This document shows, one piece after another, positions 1 through 9,569 of a stretch of DNA of 64,000 nt. The stretch's first letter is position 1. The number at the start of each line of letters is the position of its first letter. A program made the translations under genes and the position numbers. Source of the stretch: Streptomyces decoyicus (GTDB lineage: Bacteria; Actinomycetota; Actinomycetes; Streptomycetales; Streptomycetaceae); the NCBI RefSeq assembly GCF_019880305.1, contig NZ_CP082301.1, forward strand, positions 7,316,001 to 7,380,000, written 5' to 3'. The notes under the pieces were generated by a model, which was not told where the DNA came from, ran no database searches, and saw only the letters and a list, made by a program, of their open reading frames with translations.

Positions 1-238
1 TGACCTCGGTGCCGGCCACCACGACCCGCCCCGCGCTCGGCTCCTCCAGCAGGTTCACACAGCGCAACAGGGTCGACTTCCCGGACCCGGAGGGCCCGAT
101 GACACACACCACCTCGCCGCGCGCCACCGAGAAGTCGATCCCGCGCAGCACCTCCAGCTCACCGAACGCCTTGCGCAGGCCCTGTACGTCGATGGCCTTC
201 GCATCCGCCGTCTCCGGTGCCGCCTGGTCGGTCGTCAC
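1..238 (-). CDS. Polar amino-acid ABC transporter ATP-binding subunit (partial, C-terminus outside window)
   Basis: This is the N-terminal 79 residues of an ABC ATPase; the rest lies beyond the left edge. The Walker A motif GPSGSGKST is complete, followed by LLRCVNLLEEP, which is typical of the GlnQ/HisP class of amino-acid importers. The GTG at 238 lies 5 bp after the permease stop codon, so it is the last gene of a binding protein-permease-ATPase operon. It would energise uptake through the permease encoded upstream. The substrate cannot be fixed from this fragment; glutamate/glutamine-type is inferred from the neighbours. Confidence 0.9.
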   Translation of the reverse strand, partial: MTTDQAAPETADAKAIDVQGLRKAFGELEVLRGIDFSVARGEVVCVIGPSGSGKSTLLRCVNLLEEPSAGRVVVAGTEV

Positions 239-243
239 GCCGC

Positions 244-1029
244 TCACCTGGCCTTCGCCGTACGGGCCTCCAGCCGACGGACCAGCTGGCCGAGCGGGAG
301 GGTGATCACGAGATAGAGCAGCCCGGCGATCAGGATCGGGGTCAGGCTCTTGTGCTCATTGAGGGCGTCCCGGCCGAAGTTGGCCAGCTCGAACTGGGTG
401 AGGGAGAGCCCCAGCAGATACACCAGCGAGGAGTCCTTGGTCAGCAGGATCAATTCATTGGTCAGTGGCGGCAGCACGATACGGAACGCCTGGGGAATGA
501 CGATCGAGACCATTGCCCGGCCGTGCGACATCCCCAGGGAACGCGCCGCCTCGGTCTGCCCCTTGGGGACCGCCTGAATACCGGCCCGGATGGTCTCCGC
601 CATATAGGCCGCGCCCACGAGCCCGAGCGACAGCATCACCGTGATGTTCATATCGAGCGCAACCTCGAAGGCCAGCGGCACACCGAAGCCGAGCGCGATG
701 AACACCAGCAGACAGGGAATCCCGCGGAAGAACTCGATATAGGTGACGGCGAGCCAGCGGTAGGGCGGCACGGAGGAGAGCCGCATCAGTGCGAGCACCA
801 GGCCGAGCGCCAGACCGAAACCGAAGCCGAGCAGGGTGTAGAGGACGGTGTTGACCAGCGCCGTGGTGATGATCTCCGGGAAGAGCGCCTTGGCGACCTC
901 CACGTCGAAGAACGCCATCCGCAGCTGGTGCCAGTCGGCGACCAGCGCAAAGGCCACAACGGCGGCGACCAGCACGCCGTACTGCACGCTGCGGACCGCC
1001 CGCGCGCGCTGTCTTTTGGACAGTGACAT
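244..1029 (-). CDS. Polar amino-acid ABC transporter permease
   Basis: 261-residue integral membrane protein of the HisM/GlnP class. An N-terminal segment (VQYGVLVAAVVAFALVADW) is followed by further membrane helices. The EAA-type loop reads EAARSLGMSHGRAMVSIVIPQA, the contact site for the ATPase. The ATG at 1029 is chosen because it lies 11 bp after the binding-protein stop; an in-frame upstream extension would run into that gene. It forms the translocation pore for the lipoprotein-bound substrate. Its partners are the flanking ATPase and binding protein. Confidence 0.92.
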   Translation of the reverse strand: MSLSKRQRARAVRSVQYGVLVAAVVAFALVADWHQLRMAFFDVEVAKALFPEIITTALVNTVLYTLLGFGFGLALGLVLALMRLSSVPPYRWLAVTYIEFFRGIPCLLVFIALGFGVPLAFEVALDMNITVMLSLGLVGAAYMAETIRAGIQAVPKGQTEAARSLGMSHGRAMVSIVIPQAFRIVLPPLTNELILLTKDSSLVYLLGLSLTQFELANFGRDALNEHKSLTPILIAGLLYLVITLPLGQLVRRLEARTAKAR

Positions 1030-1040
1030 GACGGCCGGCC

Positions 1041-1838
1041 TCAGCTCTGCGGGGTGGTGCCGAACCACTTCTTGTAGATCCGGTCGTAACTCCCGTCGGA
1101 TTTCGCCTTCTTGATGACCGCGTTGACCTTCTTGCGCAGCGCGTCGTTCCCGGTGCGTACGCCGATGCCGTAATGCTCACCGGTGTTGAATTCCGCGGTG
1201 ACCTTGGTGTCCGGGTTCTGCTTCACATAGTCGAAGAGCACGCCGTTGTCATTGATGCCGGCAGCGACCTGCCCGGACTTCACGGCGGTCAGCAGCAGCC
1301 CCAGATCCTCGAACTCCACCAGCTCGACGCCCTTGCCGTGCTTCTTGGCGTAGATCCCGCCGGTGGTGGCCTTCTGGTATCCGAGCTTCTTGCCCTTGAG
1401 TTCCTCGACCTTCTTGAAGGGCTTGCCGGACTTCGTCAGCAGTGCCTGGGTGGCATTGAAATAGGGGTCGGAGAAATCCATGACCTTGTCCCGCGCGGAC
1501 GTGATCGTCATGCCGGCGGCGGCAAGATCGCATTTGCGGATGGTGAAGTCCTGGCCGGTCTCGATGCCTTCGAAGGGGGTATTGACGATCTCCTGCTTGA
1601 CGCCCAGGTCCTTGGCGACCAGGTCCACCAGATCCACATCGAACCCGACGACCTTGCCGTCCTTCTTCACCTGGAACGGCGCGTAGGGAAGATGGGTGCA
1701 GGTCTTCAAGGTCCCGGAGGAGACCAGCTCCAGACCACCGGAGCCCTTCTTCCCGTCGGACTTGGTGCTGCTGCACCCCGCCAGAACGACGATGGCCGCG
1801 GCAGCGGCTATGACAGGCAACGCGGAGCGAGCGGACAC
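1041..1838 (-). CDS. Amino-acid ABC transporter substrate-binding lipoprotein (family 3)
   Basis: 265-residue extracellular solute-binding protein. The GTG at 1838 follows a GGAGG ribosome site and gives a lipoprotein signal peptide (LPVIAAAAAIVVLAGC) with the lipobox cysteine at about residue 21. Family-3 hallmarks are GFDVDLVDLVAKDLG near the N-terminus, KCDLAAAGMTIT, and the C-terminal pattern DGSYDRIYKKWFG. It captures a polar amino acid outside the cell and delivers it to the permease. It is the first gene of the operon, and the 217 bp upstream (1839-2055) presumably hold the promoter. Glutamate/glutamine as ligand is an inference. Confidence 0.9.
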   Translation of the reverse strand: MSARSALPVIAAAAAIVVLAGCSSTKSDGKKGSGGLELVSSGTLKTCTHLPYAPFQVKKDGKVVGFDVDLVDLVAKDLGVKQEIVNTPFEGIETGQDFTIRKCDLAAAGMTITSARDKVMDFSDPYFNATQALLTKSGKPFKKVEELKGKKLGYQKATTGGIYAKKHGKGVELVEFEDLGLLLTAVKSGQVAAGINDNGVLFDYVKQNPDTKVTAEFNTGEHYGIGVRTGNDALRKKVNAVIKKAKSDGSYDRIYKKWFGTTPQS

Positions 1839-2055
1839 AGGCCCTCCAGGGGCAGGATGAACATCAACCAAGCCGTGCGTGCTGCGATGTGGCTGCATCC
1901 TGCCATCGGCCCGGGGCTCTGTCGCCGCTGCTTCGGTTGCGTCTGTGTAACGCCTTCGGCCCGCATCCGGGCCCGTGGCGACCGGCGGGCTCCGCTCCCG
2001 GGGCCACCGCCGCGTCCGTTGCGGCCCGCCGGGCTCCCGCTCTCGGGCAGCCCCG

Positions 2056-2976
2056 TCAGCGGCCGAGCCCGGCCGCCAGCTCGGCGATGGCGTCCGGGCC
2101 CACCCGGCAGCAGCCGCCGATGAGCCGGGCGCCGTCCGCGGCCCAGGCGGCGACCCGGTCCGCGCTGAACGCCGGGCTGCCGCACCAGGCCCGCGCCGCA
2201 GCGTCCCAACTCTCCCCGCTGTTGGGGTAGACCACCACCGGCTTGCCGGTGACCTGCGCCGCCAGCCGCACCGCCCGGTCCGCGTCGTCCGGCGCGCAGC
2301 AGTTGACCCCCACCGCGATCACCTCGTCCACGTCCGCCGCCACCGCGAACGCCTCCGCCAGCGGCTGCCCGGCCCGGGTGCGGTCGCCCGCGACGCTGTA
2401 CGACAGATAGGCCGGCACACCGAGCCCGCGCACCGCCCGCAGCAGCGCACGGGCCTCCTCGGCGTCCGGCACCGTCTCCAGTGCCAGCACATCGGGGCGC
2501 GCCGTGGCCAGCACCTCCAGACGCGGCCGGTGGAACCGCTCCAGCTCGTCCACCGACAGGCCGTAGCGGCCGCGGTACTCGGAGCCGTCCGCCAGCATCG
2601 CCCCGTACGGACCCGCCGAAGCGGCCACATACAGCGGTCCGGCGACCCCGCCGGCCGACGCCCGCCCGGCCGCCTCGCGGGCGAGCTCCACACTCCGGCC
2701 GAGCAGCGCCGCGGCCTGCCCCTCGCCGGTACCGCGCCGCGCGAACCCCTCGAACGTCGCCTGATAGCTGGACGTGATCGCGACCTGGGCCCCGGCCTCG
2801 TAGTACGCCAGATGCGCCTGCACCACCGCCTCCGGCTCCTCGGCCAGCAGCCGGGCCGACCACAGCGCGTCGCTGAGGTCGTGCCCGGCGGCCTCCAGCT
2901 GGTTGGACAGCCCGCCGTCGAGGACGACCGGCCCCGCGGCGAGGGCGTCGGCGAGCGGCGGGGAGGTGCTGACCAT
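2056..2976 (-). CDS. mmuM: Homocysteine S-methyltransferase
   Basis: 306-residue Pfam S-methyl_trans family enzyme of MmuM size. It transfers a methyl group from S-methylmethionine (or SAM) to homocysteine, giving methionine in the cytoplasm. The zinc ligands are visible as VNCC in the middle and GGCC near the C-terminus; the N-terminus has the LDGGLSNQLE signature. The start is the ATG at 2976, preceded by GAGAGG. It is a single gene separated from lacZ by about 190 bp. Its presence near the organosulfur operon fits sulfur/methionine metabolism but no operon link is seen. Confidence 0.9.
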   Translation of the reverse strand: MVSTSPPLADALAAGPVVLDGGLSNQLEAAGHDLSDALWSARLLAEEPEAVVQAHLAYYEAGAQVAITSSYQATFEGFARRGTGEGQAAALLGRSVELAREAAGRASAGGVAGPLYVAASAGPYGAMLADGSEYRGRYGLSVDELERFHRPRLEVLATARPDVLALETVPDAEEARALLRAVRGLGVPAYLSYSVAGDRTRAGQPLAEAFAVAADVDEVIAVGVNCCAPDDADRAVRLAAQVTGKPVVVYPNSGESWDAAARAWCGSPAFSADRVAAWAADGARLIGGCCRVGPDAIAELAAGLGR

Positions 2977-3162
2977 GGTGCAAAGCCTCTCGGTGGTGCG
3001 GGAGGCGTGGGTGCGCACGCCTCACCCCGGATCGTATCGCCGCAGGTGACAAACCCCCTGGCCGGAGGGGTGTGCGCAGGCACGGTGCGACATACCGCAC
3101 GGCGCGACGTACCGTGCGCCGGCGGAATGGCCCGGCGGTCGGCGCACGGTGCGGCGCGGGAT

Positions 3163-6100
3163 TCAGTGCAGCGACGAGAACACGAACGAGAACCGCGCCG
3201 GTGCCACCTCCAACCGGTGCTGCGGCAGCACCCCAGGACCGCACGACTGGCTGCCGATGCCGTGCTGCGCATGGTCGAGATGCAGCCACAGGTCGTCGCC
3301 CGGCCGCAGATCCGTGGTGTGGCGGGCCGCGGTCAGCTCCTCGGCCGACCACCGGCGGGCGGTGAGGAAGAAGTCCGGATCGCCCTCGATCCGCAGGCCC
3401 GAGCCGTCCGTACGGGTCAGCTCCGCCCAGCGCACACCGGGCCGCGCACCGTTCTCCTGCGGCCGCACATACGGCGTCTGGAGCGCGTCCACCGGCATCG
3501 ACCAGCGGCCGACCCGTGCGGCCGCCCGGGTGTCCGGATAGCCCTCGCCCGGCCCGCCGCCGAACCACGTCGCCAGGCCCAGGCTCCCGCACACCCGCAT
3601 CCGCACTCCGAGCCGCGGCAGCGGAACCGGCCAGTCGCCCTCGGGATCGACGCTCAACTCCAGTCGCAGCACGTCCCGTTGTGCCGTCCAGCGGTAGACC
3701 GTGCGCAGCGCCAGAGGGGAACCGGCCGGGGCGACCCGGGACCGTACCACCACGGTGTCCGGGCCGGTCTCGACGGCATCGACGCGGTGCCGCATCCGGT
3801 GCAGGCCGATCCGCCGCCACTCGGTGGCCGGCCGCGGCCCCGGCTGCCAGGGAGCGGCCTCGTCGTTGTCGGTCGGCGCGCGCCAGACGTCCAGCCGGGG
3901 GCCGCCGATCCGGACGCCGTCCAGATAGGCCAGCACCCCCGTGCCGGCATCGAAGGTCCCCGGGCCGAGGACGATCACATTGCCCTCACCGCGGCGCGGT
4001 GCGGCGGTGGCCGCCGGGGGAGTGACGGCGGGGCGCGGTGCGGCCGGCAGCTGGCCCCAGGCGACCTCGTGCCCGGCCGGCGCCCATGCGCTGTCCTCGT
4101 CCAGCACGGCCCGGACCGTCCACAGCGCCTCCCCGTCGTCGCCCGGTTCGACCGGCGGCGTCGGCAGCCGCACCACGGCCGACTTGCCGGGCGCCAACGG
4201 CGGCACCTCCAGCCGGCCGTGCCCGCGCAGCTCGCCGTCCACCTCGTAGATCCAGCGGAAGACGAGATGGCCGAGGCCGGCGAAGTCGTACAGATTGGTG
4301 ATCCGGACCTCGCCCGCCGTGCCGTCCTCGTCGGTCCCGGACTCGATCCGCACCGGTTCGACGACCTTCTTGAACTCCAGCAGGCCCGGGGAGGGCACCC
4401 GGTCGGGGAAGACCAGGCCGTCGCAGACGAAGTTCCCGTCGTGCAGTTCCTCGCCGAAGTCGCCGCCGTAGGCGTGGAAGACCTCGTCGGCGGGCGTCTG
4501 CTGCCGTAGCCCGTGGTCGATCCACTCCCAGACGAAACCGCCCTGGCAGCGCTCGTAGCGCTCGAACAGCCGCTGGTACTCGCTCAGCCCGCCCGGACCG
4601 TTGCCCATCGCATGCGCGTACTCGCAGAGGAGGAAGGGGAGTTGGCGCCGCCGGGCGTCCAGCGCCGGGTCGGACAGCGGGGCCTCGGCGCGTTGCCCGA
4701 TGCGCGCCACCTCGGCGTGGTCGGCATACATCCGGGAGTAGACATCGGTGTCGGCACAGCTGGGGTCGCCCTCGTAGTGCAGCGGCCGGGACGGGTCGCG
4801 CTCGCGCATCCAGGCGGCCATTGCGGACAGCCCGCGCCCCGTGCCGCATTCGTTGCCCAGTGACCACAGCACGACGGAGGGATGGTTCTTGTCCCGCTCG
4901 ACCATCCGCCGGGCCCGGTCGAGCAGCGCCGGCTCCCAGCGCGGGTCATCGACCGGATTGTCCCGCCAGCCCTGCGCGCCGAACCCGTGGGTCTCCAGAT
5001 CGCACTCGTCGACGACCCACAGGCCCAACTCGTCACAGAGGTCGAGGAAGGCGGGGTGCGGCGGATAGTGGCTGGTGCGTACCGCGTTGATGTTGTGCTG
5101 CTTCATCAGCAGCAGATCGCGGCGCATCGTCCCGGGGTCGAGGGCGCGTCCGTAGCGCGGATGGAACTCATGGCGGTTGACGCCGCGCAGCAGGATCCGG
5201 CGGCCGTTGACCTTCAGCAGCCCGCCCTCGACGCGGACCGTACGGAACCCGATCCGCAGCGGGATCCGCTCACCGGAGGTCACCAGCTCCCCGTCGTAGA
5301 GATGCGGCTGCTCGGCCGTCCAGGGACGCACCGGAACGGTGGCGCTCTCGCCGGTCGCCAGATCGAGGCCGAGCGACGGGACGGTCACCCGGCCGGCCGG
5401 TGCGCACTCCACCCGCAGGGTGCCGTGGCCGGTGACGTGATCGAACCCGGCGTGGACGAAGTGGTCGGCGACCGACCCCTCGGGGCGGCGGTGGACCGCC
5501 ACCTCCCGGAAGATACCGGGCAGCCACCACTGGTCCTGGTCCTCCAGATAGCTGCCCGACGACCACTGGTGGACACGTACCGCCAGCACATTGCCGCGCG
5601 GCCGCAGCAGCGCCCCCACCTCGAACTCGTGCGGCAGCCTGCTGCCCTTGAAGTGGCCCAGCTCCTGCCCGTTGAGCCAGACCCGGGCGCAGGACTCCAC
5701 CCCGGCGAAGTGCAGCACCGCGGGCCCCTCACCCCACCCCCCGGGGAGATCGAAGACCTGCCGGTGGTCGCCCGTCGGGTTCTCGTCCGGCACCCGCGGC
5801 GGATCGACCGGGAAGGGGTAGGCGGTGTTGGTGTACGCGGGCGCCCCGCTCGGCTGCGCCGTGCCGTTGCCCTCGTAGGAGCCTTCGGAGGCAAAGCGTC
5901 CCTGGAGCGCCCAGTGACCGGGCACCCGCAGCTCCTGCCACTGCGCATCGTCGAAGTCGGGCCGGGCGAACGACTCGTCCACGGCGGTGGCGCTCGCCGA
6001 GAGCCGGAACCGCCAACGGCCGTGCAGGGGCAGCCGGGCGGCATCCGACCTCGGGTACCAGGCGCGCGGCGGCAGGACCCCGCTCCCCGGCGAGCGGTCC

Positions 6101-6222
6101 TCGTAGTAGGGGGGATTCCGGGGGCGGCCGGGGTGGTGCGGTGCGCTGTCCGACCCGTCGGCGGTCCGCGGGGGCTGTGCGTACGACGTGAGCTGCGGCG
6201 CGTGCTGCGAGGTGCCGGTCAC
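3163..6222 (-). CDS. Beta-galactosidase, glycoside hydrolase family 2
   Basis: 1019-residue LacZ-type enzyme, the same size as E. coli LacZ. Order: short disordered N-terminus, GH2 sugar-binding domain (about residues 60-230), immunoglobulin-like domain, catalytic barrel with LLRGVNRHEFHP, and a C-terminal small-chain domain. The acid/base glutamate is in SLGNECGTG (E458) and the nucleophile in LLCEYAHAMGN (E534), matching E461 and E537 of E. coli. No signal peptide is seen, so it should be cytoplasmic and hydrolyse beta-galactosides. The GTG at 6222 has GGAGG 7 nt upstream. No sugar transporter or regulator is adjacent. Confidence 0.93.
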   Translation of the reverse strand: MTGTSQHAPQLTSYAQPPRTADGSDSAPHHPGRPRNPPYYEDRSPGSGVLPPRAWYPRSDAARLPLHGRWRFRLSASATAVDESFARPDFDDAQWQELRVPGHWALQGRFASEGSYEGNGTAQPSGAPAYTNTAYPFPVDPPRVPDENPTGDHRQVFDLPGGWGEGPAVLHFAGVESCARVWLNGQELGHFKGSRLPHEFEVGALLRPRGNVLAVRVHQWSSGSYLEDQDQWWLPGIFREVAVHRRPEGSVADHFVHAGFDHVTGHGTLRVECAPAGRVTVPSLGLDLATGESATVPVRPWTAEQPHLYDGELVTSGERIPLRIGFRTVRVEGGLLKVNGRRILLRGVNRHEFHPRYGRALDPGTMRRDLLLMKQHNINAVRTSHYPPHPAFLDLCDELGLWVVDECDLETHGFGAQGWRDNPVDDPRWEPALLDRARRMVERDKNHPSVVLWSLGNECGTGRGLSAMAAWMRERDPSRPLHYEGDPSCADTDVYSRMYADHAEVARIGQRAEAPLSDPALDARRRQLPFLLCEYAHAMGNGPGGLSEYQRLFERYERCQGGFVWEWIDHGLRQQTPADEVFHAYGGDFGEELHDGNFVCDGLVFPDRVPSPGLLEFKKVVEPVRIESGTDEDGTAGEVRITNLYDFAGLGHLVFRWIYEVDGELRGHGRLEVPPLAPGKSAVVRLPTPPVEPGDDGEALWTVRAVLDEDSAWAPAGHEVAWGQLPAAPRPAVTPPAATAAPRRGEGNVIVLGPGTFDAGTGVLAYLDGVRIGGPRLDVWRAPTDNDEAAPWQPGPRPATEWRRIGLHRMRHRVDAVETGPDTVVVRSRVAPAGSPLALRTVYRWTAQRDVLRLELSVDPEGDWPVPLPRLGVRMRVCGSLGLATWFGGGPGEGYPDTRAAARVGRWSMPVDALQTPYVRPQENGARPGVRWAELTRTDGSGLRIEGDPDFFLTARRWSAEELTAARHTTDLRPGDDLWLHLDHAQHGIGSQSCGPGVLPQHRLEVAPARFSFVFSSLH

Positions 6223-6387
6223 TGGTCCTCCTGCTGCGGGCGAGGTGCCTGGCGGTGGGGGATCAGCTCAGCGAATCATGTGCGGCGGCACGGCGCAGCC
6301 GGATGGGGAGGATTGGGCCGAGGAGGGGGCCAGGGCGTCGCGGCGGGCCGCCCGGCTCATGGCTCAGCGGTCCACCCGGCCCCTGCT

Positions 6388-7551
6388 TCAGCGGCCCACC
6401 CCGGCGGCGAACGGGACCTGCACGGCGGCCGGGGAATCGTCGTTCCGCGCCGCCGGATGCCGCCACAGCCCGGCGTCCCGCAGCACCGGCAGCACCCCCT
6501 CCCCGAACCAGTACGCCTCCTCGACATGAGGGTGGCCGGAGAGGATGAACTCCTCGATGCCCAGCCGCTGGTACTCCACGATCCGCTCCGCCACCTCCGT
6601 GTGGCTGCCGACCAGCGCGGTGCCCGCACCGCCCCGCACGAGTCCGATGCCGGCCCACAGATTCGGCGCGATCTCCAGCCCGTCGGTGCGGCCGCCGTGC
6701 AGTGCCAGCATCCGGCGCTGCCCCTCGGACTCACTACGGGCCAGCCCCGCCTGCACCGCACGTATCGCCTCCGGGCCGAAGCCGTCCAGCAGCCGCTGCG
6801 CCTCCGCCCAGGCCGCCTCCGCGGTGTCCCGGGTGATCACATGCAGCCGGATGCCGAACCGCACCCGGCGCCCGGCGCGGCCGGCCAGCTCCCGGATCCA
6901 GGCGATCTTCCGCTCGACCTCGGCCGGCGGCTCGCCCCAGGTCAGATAGACATCGGCGGTGCGCGCGGCCACCTCTCCGGCGGCCGGGGAGGACCCGCCG
7001 AAGTACACCGGCGGCACCGGATCGGGCACCCGGGCCAGCCGGGCGCCCGCCACCCGCAGCTGCTCCCCGGTGAAATCGACCGTCTTCCCGTCCCACAACT
7101 CCTTGACAATCTCCAGGAATTCGCCGGTGCGGGCGTAACGGTCGTCCTTGTCCAGGAAGTCCCCGTAGGCGCGCTGTTCATGGCTCTCGCCACCGGTGAC
7201 GACATTCAGCAGCAGCCGTCCGCCGGAGTGCCGTTGAAAGGTGGCGGCCATCTGGGCGGCCAGGGTCGGTGCGATGATCCCCGGCCGGAACGCCACCAGG
7301 AACTTCAGGCGTTCGGTCTCGCGGGCCAGCATGGCCGTGGTGAGCCAGGCGTCCTCGCACCACGCTCCGGTGGGGGTGAGTGCCCCCTCGAAGCCCAGGT
7401 CCTCGGCGGCGCGGGCGATCTGCGTCAGATAGCCGAGGGTGGCGGGCCGCTCCCCGCCGGCCGCCCCGGCGGGCAGACCATGACCGCCGCCGACGACATG
7501 CCGGCTGTCGCCGTAGGTGGGCAGGAACCAGTGGAAGGTGAGGGAGGACAT
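6388..7551 (-). CDS. LLM-class flavin-dependent alkanesulfonate monooxygenase (SsuD-like)
   Basis: 387-residue bacterial-luciferase-like protein. It begins MSSLTFHWFLPTYGDSRHV and carries GWLT/CEDAWLTT, RPGIIAPTLAAQMAATF and LLLNVVTGG, all typical of SsuD. SsuD enzymes use FMNH2 and O2 to release sulfite from alkanesulfonates. The FMN reductase it needs is encoded two genes upstream in the same direction (9015-9569). It is the last gene of the organosulfur operon. The 181 bp before it contain four imperfect copies of the preceding gene's 3' end. It is about half identical by eye to the second SsuD-like protein at 61749-62954. Confidence 0.88.
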   Translation of the reverse strand: MSSLTFHWFLPTYGDSRHVVGGGHGLPAGAAGGERPATLGYLTQIARAAEDLGFEGALTPTGAWCEDAWLTTAMLARETERLKFLVAFRPGIIAPTLAAQMAATFQRHSGGRLLLNVVTGGESHEQRAYGDFLDKDDRYARTGEFLEIVKELWDGKTVDFTGEQLRVAGARLARVPDPVPPVYFGGSSPAAGEVAARTADVYLTWGEPPAEVERKIAWIRELAGRAGRRVRFGIRLHVITRDTAEAAWAEAQRLLDGFGPEAIRAVQAGLARSESEGQRRMLALHGGRTDGLEIAPNLWAGIGLVRGGAGTALVGSHTEVAERIVEYQRLGIEEFILSGHPHVEEAYWFGEGVLPVLRDAGLWRHPAARNDDSPAAVQVPFAAGVGR

Positions 7552-7621
7552 AGGGGCTCCGAAGGAGAAGAGAGAAGAGAAGGAGAGGGAAGAGAACGGG
7601 TGGGGGCGGGTCGGGGCCGGT

Positions 7622-7755
7622 CGTCAGAGCGGACCGTGCCGGGGCGGCGCGTCAGAGCAGACCGTGCCGGGGCGTGGCGTGGCGTGGCGTCAGAGCGAAC
7701 CGTGCCGGGGCGGGGCGGGGCGGGGCGGGGCGTCAGAGCAGACCGTGCCGGGGCG
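7622..7755. repeat. Four imperfect copies of a 25-bp unit including the sfnB-like 3' end
   Basis: Copies start at 7622, 7650, 7688 and 7731, each with GTCAGAGC and ACCGTGCCGGGGCG. The rightmost is the end of the SfnB-like gene including its stop. The others lie in the spacer before the SsuD-like gene, with GGGGC runs between them. Confidence 0.9.
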
Positions 7756-8938
7756 GCCGGGTGCCGTTGAGGACGTACCGGCCGATGTGCTGCACCTTCC
7801 AGCGGACCGGGTCGTGCAGGGTGTGGGTGCGCGCGTCCCGCCAGTGCCGGTGAAGATTCAGCCCGTCCAGGGCGGACCGGGTCCCGGCCACCTCGAACAG
7901 CGCGCTGCCGGTCTCCACCGCCGCCTCCGCGGCCACCACCTTCGCCGCGGCCACCGCGATCGACGCCTCGGCGGCGGAGTCGTCGGTCAGCGCGAGCGTC
8001 GCGGCGTCCACCGTCCGCGCCGCCGACACCAGCAGCGACTCGGCGGCCCGCACCCGTACCGCCAGTTCCCCGAACCGCTGGATCAGCAGGGGGTCCTCGG
8101 CGGCGCTGTCGAGACCGCTCTCGAACCACGGCCGGCTCTTGGTGCGGACGAAGGAGGCGGCCTCGGCCAGTGCGCCGCCGGCGATTCCGGTGTCGATCGC
8201 GGCATGCAACAACTGGGCGACCGCACCGTGCAGTTGGGGGCCGCGGAAGGTGAGGTGATGCGGGACGACCCGGTCGGCCGGCACCGTCACGTCCTCCAGG
8301 TGCACCGTCCCACTGGCCGTGGTCCGCTGCCCCATACCGTCCCAGTCGTCGACGATCCGCACCCCCGCCGCATCCCGCGGCACATACGCCACATAAAGCG
8401 CCTCGTCCCGGCCACGCGCCAGCACCGGGATCCAGTCGGCGAACACCGCACCGGTCGCATAGTGCTTCACCCCGCTCAGCACATACGAACCGTCCGCCGC
8501 GGACACCAGCCGGGTACGGATGTCCTGCACATGCCGGGTCCCCGCCTCCGACTGCGCATTGCCCAGCCGCCGCCCCGCCAGCACCTCACCGAAGAAGAAG
8601 GCCTGCTGCCCGGCGGTGCCCTGACGGCGCAGCACATTGAGGTACACGAAGTGGCTCTGCGGGATCTGGGACAAACTGGCGTCCCCGGTCGCCAGCAGCC
8701 GCACCACCTCGGCCAACGTCTCGGTCCGCACCTGTGCGCCCCCGTGGGACCGCGGCACGGTGATGGCCAGCAGTCCGCTCGCCGACAGCCGCGCCAGCTC
8801 GGTGTGTGGCAGTCGGCGAACGGCGTCCCGCTCCGCGGCACCGGCCCGGAACTCCGCGGCCAATTCGGCCGCGACCGCCAGGGCCTCGGCGTCATCGGAG
8901 ATCACATGGGTGGTGGCGGGCCGCGCGGTAGCGGTCAC
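7733..8938 (-). CDS. SfnB-family sulfur acquisition flavoprotein (acyl-CoA dehydrogenase fold)
   Basis: 401-residue acyl-CoA dehydrogenase-like protein. The phrases SLSQIPQSHFVYLNVLRR, NAQSEAG and RTHTLHDPVRWKVQHIG match the SfnB/DszC group, which oxidises organosulfur compounds with reduced flavin instead of acting on acyl-CoA. The GTG at 8938 has GGAGG at good spacing. It lies between the FMN reductase and the SsuD-like gene, so supply of reduced flavin and use of the product appear linked. The final codons (PPRHGLL-stop) are repeated three more times downstream as non-coding copies (7622-7712). Confidence 0.85.
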   Translation of the reverse strand: MTATARPATTHVISDDAEALAVAAELAAEFRAGAAERDAVRRLPHTELARLSASGLLAITVPRSHGGAQVRTETLAEVVRLLATGDASLSQIPQSHFVYLNVLRRQGTAGQQAFFFGEVLAGRRLGNAQSEAGTRHVQDIRTRLVSAADGSYVLSGVKHYATGAVFADWIPVLARGRDEALYVAYVPRDAAGVRIVDDWDGMGQRTTASGTVHLEDVTVPADRVVPHHLTFRGPQLHGAVAQLLHAAIDTGIAGGALAEAASFVRTKSRPWFESGLDSAAEDPLLIQRFGELAVRVRAAESLLVSAARTVDAATLALTDDSAAEASIAVAAAKVVAAEAAVETGSALFEVAGTRSALDGLNLHRHWRDARTHTLHDPVRWKVQHIGRYVLNGTRPPRHGLL

Positions 8939-9014
8939 GGTGCTGCCTCCAGGGGGAGCGTCGAAAGGGCGGGGCGGGGCGGAGCGGGGCGGAGGGGTGG
9001 CGGGGAGGCGGCGG

Positions 9015-9569
9015 TCAGCTCGCGACGGACAGCAACGGGCTGCGCCCGAGCGCCCCGGAGAACTGGTCCAGAACGTGGTCGAGCCCTTCCCGCGCCCCGG
9101 GGTCGACGGCCAGCGAGCCGTCCTCCCGTACGGCCAGATGCCGGTCGAGGACGAACCAGCCCTGGACGATGTGCGCGGCGCCCATGGATGACAGCACCGG
9201 CCGCAGCGCGTAGTCGATCGCCAGGACGTGGGCGGTGCTGCCGCCGGTCGCCAGCGGCAGCACGGTCTTGCCCGTCAGCGCGTACTGCGGCAGCAGGTCC
9301 AGCAGCGACTTGAGCAGACCGGAGTAGGCGGCCTTGTAGACGGGCGTGCCGATGACGACGCCGTCGGCACGGGCGAACAGTTCGGTGGCCTCGACAATCG
9401 CCGGATGGCCGAAATCGGCCCCCAGCAGGGCCTCGGCGGGCAGTTTGCGGGCGTCCAGCGGAATGACGTGGTGCCCCTCGTCGGCGAGCCGGGCGTCCAG
9501 CTGACGCAGCAGACGGGCGGTACGCGAGGTCGCGGAGGGACTTCCGGAGACGGACAGAACGGTGGCCAT
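9015..9569 (-). CDS. ssuE: NAD(P)H-dependent FMN reductase (SsuE/MsuE-like)
   Basis: 184-residue flavodoxin-like reductase. The N-terminal phosphate-binding loop SGSPSATSRTARLL and the flavin motif GTPVYKAAYSGLLKSLLDLLP are those of SsuE. It reduces FMN with NAD(P)H and passes FMNH2 to two-component monooxygenases. The ATG at 9569 has GAGGTGA upstream. It sits in the centre of the operon with four flavin-dependent oxygenases (two LLM, two acyl-CoA-dehydrogenase-like), so one reductase probably serves all of them. Which pyridine nucleotide it prefers cannot be read from sequence. Confidence 0.9.
   Translation of the reverse strand: MATVLSVSGSPSATSRTARLLRQLDARLADEGHHVIPLDARKLPAEALLGADFGHPAIVEATELFARADGVVIGTPVYKAAYSGLLKSLLDLLPQYALTGKTVLPLATGGSTAHVLAIDYALRPVLSSMGAAHIVQGWFVLDRHLAVREDGSLAVDPGAREGLDHVLDQFSGALGRSPLLSVAS

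Noticed and set aside
1975..4509. Long plus-strand open frame opposite mmuM and lacZ
   Set aside because: Antisense shadow; arginine/proline-rich with no ribosome site.
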